64,000 bases of DNA from Geobacter sp. FeAm09 (GTDB lineage Bacteria > Desulfobacterota > Desulfuromonadia > Geobacterales > Pseudopelobacteraceae), in assembly GCF_008330225.1 (NCBI RefSeq), contig NZ_CP042466.1, forward strand, positions 3,900,001 to 3,964,000, read 5' to 3'. Position numbers and translations under genes: made by a program. The notes below the pieces were generated by a model that saw only the letters and a list, made by a program, of their open reading frames with translations, was not told where the DNA came from and made no database searches. Below, one piece after another: positions 45,290 through 53,895 of the stretch (positions are counted from its first letter, which is position 1; every line of letters begins with the position of its first letter).

Positions 45290-46129
45290 ACTCTTTATTC
45301 CAACCTCCTTGGCTGATCGGTTTTTCCTTGGTGCACAAAATATAGTAATAACTATGCGGCCTGTTTGTCAATGTCGATGCTTGACTTTTGCAATATGTCT
45401 AGTATGTCTTTTGTATACGACAGAAGGCCCACCCTTGCAGCGCTGGCCCCCTCTACGGTGAAGCGTGGAGGGGGCTTCGGCCAGTTGGCGGTGCCGGTTT
45501 GGTCAAATCGCGGAGAGCCGCCCCCGAGGGTTCAGATCATTGCCGGCCGTTGCCGTACAACAACTCCCTATCCTGCTATTTTTTCGTCACTTTTATAAAA
45601 CATAATTCTTATCAGCAAGTTACAAACGCTATTGGCCTGTATCGTGCATTCATTAACAGGTCCGTATACGCGTGAGCCCTTGTGTTTGCGCCACTGGAAG
45701 CGGATGACGCGACGTAACGGCCACTAATTAGTATGTTTTTTGGTAGTTCCCTGTCGTTGGGGCAGGCCAATGCGCCAGAAATAAGTCGCACCATGATCCG
45801 GTTATCTCGCGGAGCGAGGCGTGATTTAACAACCTTGCCGGCAGGTTTGTGAGGCGCAACAAAGTTCCCGATGGTTGTCCGGCCCGGCCGTGACGTGGTT
45901 TATGTTTTCGATTTCATGCTGTTATGCGATTGCCGCTTTGCGCCGGATGGTAATGAGCACATGCCCAAAGGCGGGTGTTGGCCGCTATTTCACGGCAAAG
46001 TCGGTGCATCTGTGTTGTGTTTTGGCAATGTTCCCGTTGACCAGATTTTAGAGGAAAGAAAGGTGGTGAAGAGAAGCAAGACCTTGCTTGGTTGTATTGA
46101 GTTGGAGATTACATGAAAGGAGGTTTCTG
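45290..46129. other. 840-base non-coding region before the electron-conduit operon
   Basis: No convincing gene: frames at 45365-45598 and 45871-46116 lack RBS and family resemblance. A strong hairpin stands at 45446-45475 (GCCCCCTCTACG with CGTGGAGGGGGC). AT-rich DNA around 45575-45630 looks promoter-like. TTGGCCTGTATCGTGCATT (45632-45650) has GG-N10-GC spacing as in sigma54 promoters but departs from consensus. If transcription starts there the leader is about 480 bases, unusual enough to suspect regulation. Confidence 0.5.
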
Positions 46130-47347
46130 ATGACATGTAAAAGATTTTTCTGCCTGTTGGCCTGTGCAACGGTTGTGTTGGCATCGACTGCTGCCTGGTC
46201 GGCGGAGATCCACGGCAGAAGCTCGACCCAGTTTGGCTGGTTCAACGACATCTACACCGGCAACAAACAGGCCGAATTCGGAGAGTATCTCAACCTGTCG
46301 ATCACCAAGATCGACAAGGAAGGCAAGCTGACATTTCAGGGCTATGGCCGTGTCACCGAAGACATCCGCACCGGCGAGGGCGTCAATGGCCGTCTCTATT
46401 ACCTGTACGGCGACTACAGCAACCTGTTCGACAAGGTCGATATCCGCCTCGGCCGCCAGTTCGTCAACTATGCGGCCGGTACGGCCCTGATCGACGGCGG
46501 CAAGATCGACCTGAAGAACGTCGGCCCGTTCGCTTTCTCGGTGATGGGGGGGCGTAACGTCTTCTTTGACCTGAACGGCGAGGCTACCCGCTCCCGGGAC
46601 TTTGCCCTCGGCGCAGCCGCCTACCTGACCGGGTTCAAGAATTTCGACCTTGAGGCGAGCTACTTCATGAAGCTGGACAACGACGGCATTGCCCGCGACC
46701 AGGTTGGCGGCGCCCTCAAGTGGTACCTGCTCGACGCGGTCAAACTCTACGGCAACACCCGTTTCGACATCCCGAGCGAGACCTTCAGCGAAGTCCTGGC
46801 AGGCATCAAGTACTTCCCCACTGCCAATCTGGTCCTGACCGGTGAATGGTACCAGAGCTATCCGGTCTTCGACTCCACGTCGATTTTCTCGGTATTTGCC
46901 GTGGACCGTTACCAGGAATTCATAGGCCGGGTGGACTACACCATCAACGACATGCTGTCGGTCAACGCCGGCTACAACAAGGAGTTCTACGGCGACAGCG
47001 GCGATGCTGCCGATGTCGTGGAAGTGGGGTGCCGCATCCGGCCGATCGACAAGGTCGAGTTGCGTCTGAACTACGACCACCGCAACGGCTACGGCGGCAA
47101 CCTGAACGGCGGCACCGCCGACCTGACCTTCACGCCGGTCAAGCCGCTGGAGTTGAACGCCGGCATCGACTTCGACGTGTACGAGCGCGACCGGGTCACC
47201 GGCGAGGAAACTGCCCGCAAATACTGGCTGGGCGGCAAATACAAGCTGGCCAAGAACATGTCCGCGTCCGTCCGGGTTGAAGACAACGTCAATGCCCGCT
47301 ACAAAAGCGACTGGCAAGGTCGTGCCGTCTTCAACTACGACTTTTAG
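46130..47347 (+). CDS. ombB: Outer-membrane beta-barrel of porin-cytochrome conduit (OmbB-like)
   Basis: 405 aa. Signal peptide ends WSA-EI. The rest is a run of amphipathic beta strands with short turns (LDLSITK-type, GRLYYLYGDYSN, VDIRLGRQFVNY) and ends in aromatic NYDF, as porins do. A porin followed by an octaheme and a dodecaheme cytochrome is exactly the ombB-omaB-omcB order in Geobacter sulfurreducens, where the barrel sheaths cytochromes that cross the outer membrane. Symbol given by gene order, not by alignment. Start at ATG 46130 with AAAGGAGG; earlier in-frame codons have no RBS. Confidence 0.85.
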   Translation: MTCKRFFCLLACATVVLASTAAWSAEIHGRSSTQFGWFNDIYTGNKQAEFGEYLNLSITKIDKEGKLTFQGYGRVTEDIRTGEGVNGRLYYLYGDYSNLFDKVDIRLGRQFVNYAAGTALIDGGKIDLKNVGPFAFSVMGGRNVFFDLNGEATRSRDFALGAAAYLTGFKNFDLEASYFMKLDNDGIARDQVGGALKWYLLDAVKLYGNTRFDIPSETFSEVLAGIKYFPTANLVLTGEWYQSYPVFDSTSIFSVFAVDRYQEFIGRVDYTINDMLSVNAGYNKEFYGDSGDAADVVEVGCRIRPIDKVELRLNYDHRNGYGGNLNGGTADLTFTPVKPLELNAGIDFDVYERDRVTGEETARKYWLGGKYKLAKNMSASVRVEDNVNARYKSDWQGRAVFNYDF

Positions 47348-47362
47348 AAAGGAGGGACCTAC

Positions 47363-48052
47363 GTGAAGAGAATTGTATTAATCCTGGCACTTCTCGGTTT
47401 CGGCCTGGTTTGTCTGCAGCAGCGGTCGTACGCCGACAAGAAGATGTCTCACACGGAATACGCCAAGATGGCGATCAAGGAATGCAACGACTGCCATAAG
47501 GGCGAAGGCATTGCACCCAACCACGACGCCGACTTTGTGCGGGGCCACCGGGTCCTGGCCAGCAGGGCGGGCAACAACTGCAGCCAGTGCCACGACCAGG
47601 CCTGGTGCCTCGACTGTCACCAGGGGGGCGGCACGGGCGACAGCCTGTCCCAAAGCAATGCGGGGCGCGATTACAAGCCGAAGACTCACCGCAGCGACTG
47701 GATCAGCATGCACCCGATCAAGGCGCAGGACAACCAGCAGCAATGCTACCGCTGCCATGACCAGAAATACTGCACGGCCTGCCACAGCAAGCTGCCCCAG
47801 ACCGGCCTGAAATCGCTGGGCTTCAAATCCCACGACAACCAGCAGGGGGCTCGGTGGGGGATGGAGCATTCCGGCGAGGCGCGCCGGAATCTGCAAGCCT
47901 GCCAGACCTGCCATGCCGATGGCAACACCTGCAAGAAATGCCACAGCTCCGGCGGGGTAAGTCCCCATCCGAGGGGCTTCAAGGCCGGCAACTACAAGGA
48001 CAGGAGCAACAGCAAGGTTTGTCTGCAGTGCCACTTGCCGGGAAGATTTTAA
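47363..48052 (+). CDS. omaB: Periplasmic octaheme c-type cytochrome (OmaB-like)
   Basis: 229 aa. Signal peptide ends SYA-DK. Eight CxxCH sites are visible: CNDCH, CSQCH, CLDCH, CYRCH, CTACH, CQTCH, CKKCH, CLQCH. It would take electrons from periplasmic carriers and pass them through the barrel to the outer cytochrome. Start is GTG 47363 with GGAGGGACC. 15 bases from the barrel gene and 27 bases before the dodecaheme gene, so one transcript. Confidence 0.9.
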   Translation: MKRIVLILALLGFGLVCLQQRSYADKKMSHTEYAKMAIKECNDCHKGEGIAPNHDADFVRGHRVLASRAGNNCSQCHDQAWCLDCHQGGGTGDSLSQSNAGRDYKPKTHRSDWISMHPIKAQDNQQQCYRCHDQKYCTACHSKLPQTGLKSLGFKSHDNQQGARWGMEHSGEARRNLQACQTCHADGNTCKKCHSSGGVSPHPRGFKAGNYKDRSNSKVCLQCHLPGRF

Positions 48053-48079
48053 GTAATTACCAATTGAAGGAGGAAAATT

Positions 48080-50386
48080 ATGCAGATCAAGAAGTTAAGC
48101 ATCATGATGCTGTTGGCATTGTCGTCTGCCGCTTTCATTACTGGCTGCGGCTCGTCGAACAAGGAAGGATCGGCGTCGCTGAACGACGTGGCCACGGTTG
48201 GGGATACCGTTTGTATCCAGTGCCACGGCGGCAGCAATGCCGATTCGGTAACGGGCGAGGACAAGGTGGTGGAGTATCAGAGAAGTTCTCCGCATCTTGG
48301 TGATCCGGGCGGCTGCGAGGCGTGCCACGGCGGCGGTGCCCAGCACTACGGCGTGGGCCCGATTCCGTATCCCAGCCCTGACGTCGCGCGTTGCCAGACC
48401 TGCCATGACGGCAAAACCGCCCCGATCACGTCGGCACAGAACTATGCAAGCTCGCAGCACACGAACCTCGCCCACCAGTCGGGGGTCTGCATCCGCTGCC
48501 ACACCAATGAGGGAGCACTGCTCTCCAATATGGTCGGTCTGACCGGCGGCGACATTACGCCCACCGGCGGGACGTATTCCGGCCAGTCTTTCTACAACAG
48601 GAATATCGGCAAGGTGTCGTGGGGTTATGCCTACACGGCCATCAACTGCCAGACCTGCCATGAGCACGGCGCCGGCCTCCGCTCCGTCTACGCCCTCTAC
48701 TCCACGGTTTCCGGCAGGGACGCCGGCAAGACCGTGTGGAACCCGAGCAAGGCTGCGGCTGGCTCCCCCACCGGCGACCGCCAGGCCGACAACAAGAACA
48801 ACCAGTTCAACCTCTGCACCAGCTGCCACAACATGTATGATTACAGCGGCACCAACGTACTCTACAGCGGCACCGCCGCCTCCGGCACCCTCACGGCCGG
48901 CCACCACAACACGAGCTGGTACCGGCTCATCCCCAGCACCCACAAGGAAAAAGGGATGACCAAGGTAACCCTGCCCTACGCCAACATGAGCTCTTCGGCC
49001 ACCGGGACCAACACCCTGATCACCGGGTACGTCATCCGCAAGGTTGCGCCTACCGGGGCGGCCACGGCAGCTGATGCCACCAAAACCTATTACACCGATC
49101 CCTACTACAACGGCCCCTGCTTCGACTGCCACGGCCACGAAGCCAAAACCACCGGCGCCACCAACCCCACGAGCGCCAGCGCCGCCACCACAATCCACAC
49201 GGACTGGGCCCAGTCGGCCCATGCCGGCATGATCCTGAGCGCCAAGAAGGTCAATAACGGCGCCACGGCAACGGATAACACCGACAAGGCGATGCAGGCC
49301 TACAGCGACGATACCTTCATGGGCGGCACCAGCGCCTGGAGCCATTACAACTGGGATTCGACCCTGACCAGCGCCGGAGCTGACGACCGCGGTTCCTGCC
49401 AGAAGTGCCACACCGCAACCGGCTTCTCGAACTTCGCCGACAACCCCACCAGCTACGATGCGACGCGCAACGACTTCTCGCATCTGCTGAACTGGACGCA
49501 GAAAACCGCGAGCGGCGCCGCCACCGGCGGTTCGAAGAAACAGAACGAAGTCCTGTACTGCTGGGGCTGCCACAAGAGCGCCGGCAGCGGCACACTGCGC
49601 AATCCGGGTGCGGTCACGGCTGATTACACCTACAATGGCGTAGCCGTTACCTTCCCCAATGTGGGCAACTCCAACGTCTGCGTCGTCTGCCACGGCGGCC
49701 GCGGCAACACCCAGACCGCCCGTTCCTCGCGGTTTGAAGGGCACCACGGGACCACCGCCGGCATGCTGTTCGCCTCGGTGAGCCACATCGGTTCCGAATT
49801 TACCGGGAAGGACTACACGCCTCCCACCTTCTTCGCCCACGACAAGATCAACGCCACAACCTCCGGCCCCTGCGCAAGCTGCCATATGCAGGCTGCCGCC
49901 AAGCACACCTTCTCGGTGGTTTCGACCTCTTCCGTGGACGGCACCATCGCCAAGATCAGAAGCCAGGCGATCTGCGATAGCTGCCACACCGGCACCTACG
50001 CCATGACCCCGGCCAAGCTGGAAGAAGAAAAAACCGGCTTCACGGAGGCAACGAACCTGCTCATCGCCTACCTGGCGAACACGGAGGTGAACGCCTACAA
50101 CACCAACATCACAACCGCGTCCAGCACCGCCGCCGGTCTTGCCGCCCTGTCCAACGCGCAGTACAGCGCCTTCCAGAACGCCAAACTGCCGGCCGACTCT
50201 CCGGGTGCCTGGGCACATAACCGGTACTACGCCAAGCGGCTGATCTTCGACTCGCTGGATTGCATGCAGCACGGCGATACCCTCACGGGTTCGATTACCC
50301 TGTCTGCGACACAACTGGCCGCATATCCCAATGCGGCAACATGGCTGGGTGCCAACGCCACCACCGGGGTGGCAGCTCGCCCCTAG
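48080..50386 (+). CDS. omcB: Outer-surface dodecaheme c-type cytochrome lipoprotein (OmcB-like)
   Basis: 768 aa. Lipobox ITGC places the acyl-Cys at residue 23. Twelve CxxCH motifs are seen (CIQCH, CEACH, CQTCH, CIRCH, CQTCH, CTSCH, CFDCH, CQKCH, CWGCH, CVVCH, CASCH, CDSCH), the same number as OmcB/OmcC. Long Thr/Ala/Gly-rich, heme-free stretches (for example GATAADATKTYYTDPYY) separate them. It would be the terminal reductase of the conduit to Fe(III), minerals or electrodes. A CMQHG near the C-terminus is not a heme site. A terminator follows. Confidence 0.92.
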   Translation: MQIKKLSIMMLLALSSAAFITGCGSSNKEGSASLNDVATVGDTVCIQCHGGSNADSVTGEDKVVEYQRSSPHLGDPGGCEACHGGGAQHYGVGPIPYPSPDVARCQTCHDGKTAPITSAQNYASSQHTNLAHQSGVCIRCHTNEGALLSNMVGLTGGDITPTGGTYSGQSFYNRNIGKVSWGYAYTAINCQTCHEHGAGLRSVYALYSTVSGRDAGKTVWNPSKAAAGSPTGDRQADNKNNQFNLCTSCHNMYDYSGTNVLYSGTAASGTLTAGHHNTSWYRLIPSTHKEKGMTKVTLPYANMSSSATGTNTLITGYVIRKVAPTGAATAADATKTYYTDPYYNGPCFDCHGHEAKTTGATNPTSASAATTIHTDWAQSAHAGMILSAKKVNNGATATDNTDKAMQAYSDDTFMGGTSAWSHYNWDSTLTSAGADDRGSCQKCHTATGFSNFADNPTSYDATRNDFSHLLNWTQKTASGAATGGSKKQNEVLYCWGCHKSAGSGTLRNPGAVTADYTYNGVAVTFPNVGNSNVCVVCHGGRGNTQTARSSRFEGHHGTTAGMLFASVSHIGSEFTGKDYTPPTFFAHDKINATTSGPCASCHMQAAAKHTFSVVSTSSVDGTIAKIRSQAICDSCHTGTYAMTPAKLEEEKTGFTEATNLLIAYLANTEVNAYNTNITTASSTAAGLAALSNAQYSAFQNAKLPADSPGAWAHNRYYAKRLIFDSLDCMQHGDTLTGSITLSATQLAAYPNAATWLGANATTGVAARP

Positions 50387-50453
50387 CAAGCGCTTCCGCA
50401 GGGGCGTAGTTGTGTGCCCGCCCCTGCGCAGCATGGCACCTGTTCAAAAGAAA

Positions 50454-50482
50454 GGCCCCGGAGAAGTCTTCCGGGGCCTTTT
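50454..50482 (+). terminator. Terminator of the conduit operon
   Basis: GGCCCCGGA (50454-50462), loop GAAGTCT, TCCGGGGCC (50470-50478), then TTTT; three As before the stem extend pairing with the T-run. It ends the ombB-omaB-omcB unit. Confidence 0.88.
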
Positions 50483-50562
50483 CCATCGATGCCTGGTGAA
50501 GGCTTCGGTTTTTTTACGTGCGGCAGAAGGGTGGGGTTACCGGGGTGGAAGCGGACTACGCT

Positions 50563-51717
50563 ATGGACATGCATGTTAAAAGAAAGCGCGTGCTGCCTTT
50601 GTACCTTGCGCTGTCGGTGCTGGCACACGGCCTGTTCCTGTTTTCCATGGGGCGGTTCGGGAGCTATACCTTCGTGGCGCCGGTCAATCATATCCAGGCC
50701 GTCATGGTGGATCTGACCAAACCCCGCGACAACAGCGCGCCGGTTGCGCCCCCCAAAGCCCGGGAGGTCAGCGATGAAGGCGCGGGCCCGCAGGAGGTGC
50801 AAGGGGAAAAGCGGCAGGCGCCGCCGGCGAAAAAGGCGGACAGCCCGGCACCAACGACGGTACAGGATGAACGCGGCAAGCAGAAGCCCGTCGATGGCGA
50901 CGTTCCCGCGAAACAGAAGATCGCCCCTCCCGTGGAGGATACAAAGCCGGCAAGCGCCCCGGCACCCCATGTCCCGCGGAAAGCCGCATCAGCGCCGGTC
51001 ATCGCCCCGCCGCTGAGAACGGCAGGAGAGTTCCTGGCGTCGAAGAACGAAAAACTCACCTACCTCATAAGCCTGCTCGGCCTCCCGGTGGGGAGCGCCG
51101 AACTGGAGGCCAAAAACGAAAAGGGCGAAGTCCGGATTACCCTGAGGATCACGTCGAATACCGCCATTTCCAGCGTCTACCCCGTGGACGACTCTGTCGA
51201 AACCCGCCACATCGCCGGAAACTTCCTCATTACGAAGATCAAGCAGCAGGAAGGTTCGTTCAGGAGCGATACCGGGTTCACCCTGTTTCTCCGGGACAAG
51301 AGCGTCTTCTGGGTCGATCTCCTGAAGAAGCGCAGTTCGCGGGAAACCGTCCCGACGAGCGATGTGCTCGACACCCTGTCGGGGTTCTATTACCTCCGCA
51401 ACCGGCCGCTGCTGGCCGGCACCACGGAGACGCTCCACATCTACGACAGCGAGACCTATGCAGATGTGCCGGTGGAGGTGGTGCGCCGGGAGACGATACG
51501 CCTGCGCAATTTCAAGGAAGTAAATACCGTGGTGGTCCGCCCGCTCCAGCAGACCGCCGGGATCTTCAGGCACAGCGGAGAAATCCTGATCTGGATGACC
51601 GACGACGCCAACAAGGTGCCGGTCAAAATCGTCACCTCCATTGCGCTTGGCACGGTAACGGCCGAGCTCGTGTCGGCCGAAACCACACCCGCGGAAGAAA
51701 AAGCCAAGGAAAAATAG
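50563..51717 (+). CDS. DUF3108 domain protein with TonB-like N-terminus
   Basis: 384 aa. One N-terminal membrane helix (VLPLYLALSVLAHGLFLFSM) with basic residues before it, then a Pro/Lys-rich periplasmic spacer (about 50-145, with KQKIAPPVEDTKPASAPAPH) like TonB, and a C-terminal DUF3108 beta domain (KNEKLTYLISLLGLPVGSAELE to the end). The role is unknown; similar proteins occur in Geobacter-like genomes. The start is not certain: frames from 50518 are open, but MDMHVKRKR is preferred since the basic n-region then directly precedes the helix. Confidence 0.75.
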   Translation: MDMHVKRKRVLPLYLALSVLAHGLFLFSMGRFGSYTFVAPVNHIQAVMVDLTKPRDNSAPVAPPKAREVSDEGAGPQEVQGEKRQAPPAKKADSPAPTTVQDERGKQKPVDGDVPAKQKIAPPVEDTKPASAPAPHVPRKAASAPVIAPPLRTAGEFLASKNEKLTYLISLLGLPVGSAELEAKNEKGEVRITLRITSNTAISSVYPVDDSVETRHIAGNFLITKIKQQEGSFRSDTGFTLFLRDKSVFWVDLLKKRSSRETVPTSDVLDTLSGFYYLRNRPLLAGTTETLHIYDSETYADVPVEVVRRETIRLRNFKEVNTVVVRPLQQTAGIFRHSGEILIWMTDDANKVPVKIVTSIALGTVTAELVSAETTPAEEKAKEK

Positions 51718-51755
51718 TTCCCGCCGCAGTCATATTCTGGTAATAATAGTTGCTT

Positions 51756-52697
51756 ATGAAAAAGTTCAGCTATTACATCCTGCTGGTAGTCGTCTGCTAT
51801 TTTGCCTACATCGTCATTTCCCTGAGCCTGGTCCCGCCGGTGTCCGACCTGGCCGACCGAAAATTCAGCATGACCATCCAGGTCAAGGACTGGCAGGGGG
51901 AGTACCATCCCTTTGTGGTCGGGCCCCCCAACCGCTATTGGACCCCTTCCGGGCGCATCCCCCCCGAGATGAAGTGGGCCGTGATCCTGGCCGAGGACAG
52001 CAATTTCTATACTCATGAAGGTTTCGACGTCAAGGCCATCAAGAACGCCATCAAGTACGACCTGGAAAAGAAGAGCCTCAAGCGCGGCGCCTCCACCATC
52101 ACCCAGCAGGCTGCCAAGAACCTGTTCCTCTCCCGGGAGAAGACCATCACCCGCAAGCTCAAGGAGATCTACCTGGCCTGGCGCATGGAGCAGGAGCTGA
52201 GCAAGGGGCGCATCATCGAGCTCTATCTGAACGTGGTCGAGTTGGGGCCCATGGTCTACGGCATCGGCAACGGCGCCCACTACTACTTCGGCAAGCCGGC
52301 CTCGGCCCTGACCCCGAGGGAATGCGCCTTTCTGGCCGCCATGCTGCCCGGGCCGCGGGTCGCCTACAACCCCTACAAGAACCTGGGGAAGGTGCTGCGC
52401 CGTTCCAACATGATCCTGCGGCTGTTGCGCCAGAAAGGGGTCCTGAGCGAGGGCGAGTACCAGGCCGCCCTGGCCCAGCAGCCGAATATCGCGGGGATGC
52501 AGCGCAAGGTGGACAAGAGCATCGCGACGCCGCCGGTGTTCACGGCGCCGTCGTCGGCTAGGAACGAGCCTGCCGAGCCGCCGGCCGATGCGGCACAGGA
52601 GAAGGCGCCCGAGGGAGAGAGTGCGCCCTCCGGGGAGTCCCCGGCCGGTGGCGCGCCGCCGGCGGCATCGGAAGATGCCGGCCAGGAAAAGAAGTGA
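51756..52697 (+). CDS. mtgA: Monofunctional peptidoglycan transglycosylase
   Basis: 313 aa GT51 enzyme polymerising lipid II. It has an N-terminal membrane helix and the motifs [58 protein letters not shown]. No transpeptidase domain follows; instead the last 75 residues are Pro/Glu/Ala-rich and low-complexity ([19 protein letters not shown]). The start is ATG 51756; a TTG two codons earlier is in frame. Confidence 0.93.
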   Translation: MKKFSYYILLVVVCYFAYIVISLSLVPPVSDLADRKFSMTIQVKDWQGEYHPFVVGPPNRYWTPSGRIPPEMKWAVILAEDSNFYTHEGFDVKAIKNAIKYDLEKKSLKRGASTITQQAAKNLFLSREKTITRKLKEIYLAWRMEQELSKGRIIELYLNVVELGPMVYGIGNGAHYYFGKPASALTPRECAFLAAMLPGPRVAYNPYKNLGKVLRRSNMILRLLRQKGVLSEGEYQAALAQQPNIAGMQRKVDKSIATPPVFTAPSSARNEPAEPPADAAQEKAPEGESAPSGESPAGGAPPAASEDAGQEKK

Positions 52698-52704
52698 TGA
52701 CGCC

Positions 52705-53742
52705 ATGGATATGCTCATGACCGGAAAGACCGACCTCAAAAATCTGACGCTGCCGGCTCTGGAACGGTTCCTCCAGGGCAAGGGCAAGGAGCGCTTCCGC
52801 GCCACCCAGATCTTCAAGTGGATCTACCAGCAGGATGCCCGTTCGTTCGAGGAGATGAGCAACATCTCCAAGGACCTGCGGGCCGAGTTGGCCGAGACCG
52901 CCTTCATCAGCGACCTCGCGCCGGAGGCGGTGGAGGAGGGGAGCGACGGGACGCGCAAGTACCTCTTCGCCCTTGCCGACGGCAATGCCGTGGAAGCGGT
53001 GCTGATCCCGGACGAAGGGCGCAACACCCTGTGCATCTCATCCCAGGCCGGCTGCGCCATGGGGTGCGAATTCTGCCTCACCGGGACCTTCAAACTGACC
53101 CGCAACCTGACCACGGCCGAGATCGTCAACCAGATCATGGCGGTCAGGCGGGAGTTCGACATCCGCAACATCGTCATGATGGGCATGGGCGAGCCGCTCC
53201 ACAATCTGGACAACGTCATCCCGGCCATCCAGATCATGATCGACGGCAACGGCCTGCAGTTCTCCAACCGGCGGGTGACGGTCTCGACCTGCGGGCTGGT
53301 GCCGGAGATGGAGCGGCTCGGCCGCGAGGTGCCGACCGTCAACCTGGCGGTCTCGCTGAATGCCACCACCGACGAGCTGCGCGACCGGCTCATGCCGGTC
53401 AACCGGCGCTATCCGCTCAGGGAGCTGCTCAGGGCCTGCAAGGAGTTTCCGTTGCCGGGCCGGCGCAAGGTCACCTTCGAATATGTCATGCTGGGAGGAC
53501 TGAACGATACGCTGGAGGATGCCAAGCGTCTGTTGCGCCTGACCAGCGACATCCCCAACAAGGTGAACCTGATCCCCTTCAACGAACATGAGGGGTGCGA
53601 CCTCAAGGCACCGACCCGCGCCGCCGTGGACGCCTTCCACAAATACCTGATCGACCGCCATGTGACGGTCATCACCCGGGACAGCCGCGGCGGAGATATC
53701 TCGGCCGCCTGCGGCCAGTTGAAGGGACGGCTGAAAAAATAA
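52705..53742 (+). CDS. rlmN: Dual-specificity 23S rRNA/tRNA m2A methyltransferase
   Basis: 345 aa radical-SAM enzyme. The SAM cluster motif is [11 protein letters not shown], preceded by [10 protein letters not shown]; the C-terminal catalytic Cys lies in SAACGQLKG. It methylates A2503 of 23S rRNA and A37 of some tRNAs. The start is ATG 52705, 8 bases after the mtgA stop, so it is cotranscribed; the longer frame from 52588 overlaps mtgA. Confidence 0.95.
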   Translation: MDMLMTGKTDLKNLTLPALERFLQGKGKERFRATQIFKWIYQQDARSFEEMSNISKDLRAELAETAFISDLAPEAVEEGSDGTRKYLFALADGNAVEAVLIPDEGRNTLCISSQAGCAMGCEFCLTGTFKLTRNLTTAEIVNQIMAVRREFDIRNIVMMGMGEPLHNLDNVIPAIQIMIDGNGLQFSNRRVTVSTCGLVPEMERLGREVPTVNLAVSLNATTDELRDRLMPVNRRYPLRELLRACKEFPLPGRRKVTFEYVMLGGLNDTLEDAKRLLRLTSDIPNKVNLIPFNEHEGCDLKAPTRAAVDAFHKYLIDRHVTVITRDSRGGDISAACGQLKGRLKK

Positions 53743-53755
53743 GGGAATGCAACGA

Positions 53756-53791
53756 CAAAACCCCGGAGGCTTTCAAAGCCACGGGGTTTTG
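53756..53791. terminator. Bidirectional terminator between rlmN and the helicase
   Basis: CAAAACCCCG (53756-53765) and CGGGGTTTTG (53782-53791), with GGCTTT/AAAGCC inside. A/T tails on both ends can serve both convergent genes. Confidence 0.85.
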
Positions 53792-53810
53792 TTCATTCAA
53801 AGGCTAATTT

Positions 53811-53852
53811 CAGGTTGTCCAAAAATAGTCAGATTGTCGCACCCGCGAGACA
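53811..53852. repeat. Dispersed intergenic repeat, copy 2
   Basis: CAGGTTGTcCAAAAATAGTC, then AGATTG and TCGCACCCGCGAGACA. Matches copy 1 at 40442-40479 apart from one base and a 4-base insertion. Confidence 0.75.
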
Positions 53853-53895
53853 GGCCCTGAGGATGGCGGCAAGATGGCTGTTTTTCAATAACCTC

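Noticed and set aside
45520-45560. TTCAGATCATTGCC stretch as part of a tRNA T-arm
   Set aside because: No matching acceptor, D-arm or anticodon stem could be drawn around it; no tRNA found anywhere in the window.
45365-46116. Small frames of 77-81 codons before the conduit operon
   Set aside because: No RBS, no signal or domain, amino-acid composition not protein-like.
50265-50279. CMQHG as a thirteenth heme site in the OmcB-like protein
   Set aside because: The motif lacks the second Cys of CxxCH, and the surrounding text (LIFDSLDCMQHGDTLTGSI) looks like a conserved heme-free tail of these cytochromes.
48095-50434. 779-residue frame antisense to the dodecaheme cytochrome
   Set aside because: The plus strand carries 12 heme motifs and a lipobox; the minus frame is composition-driven.
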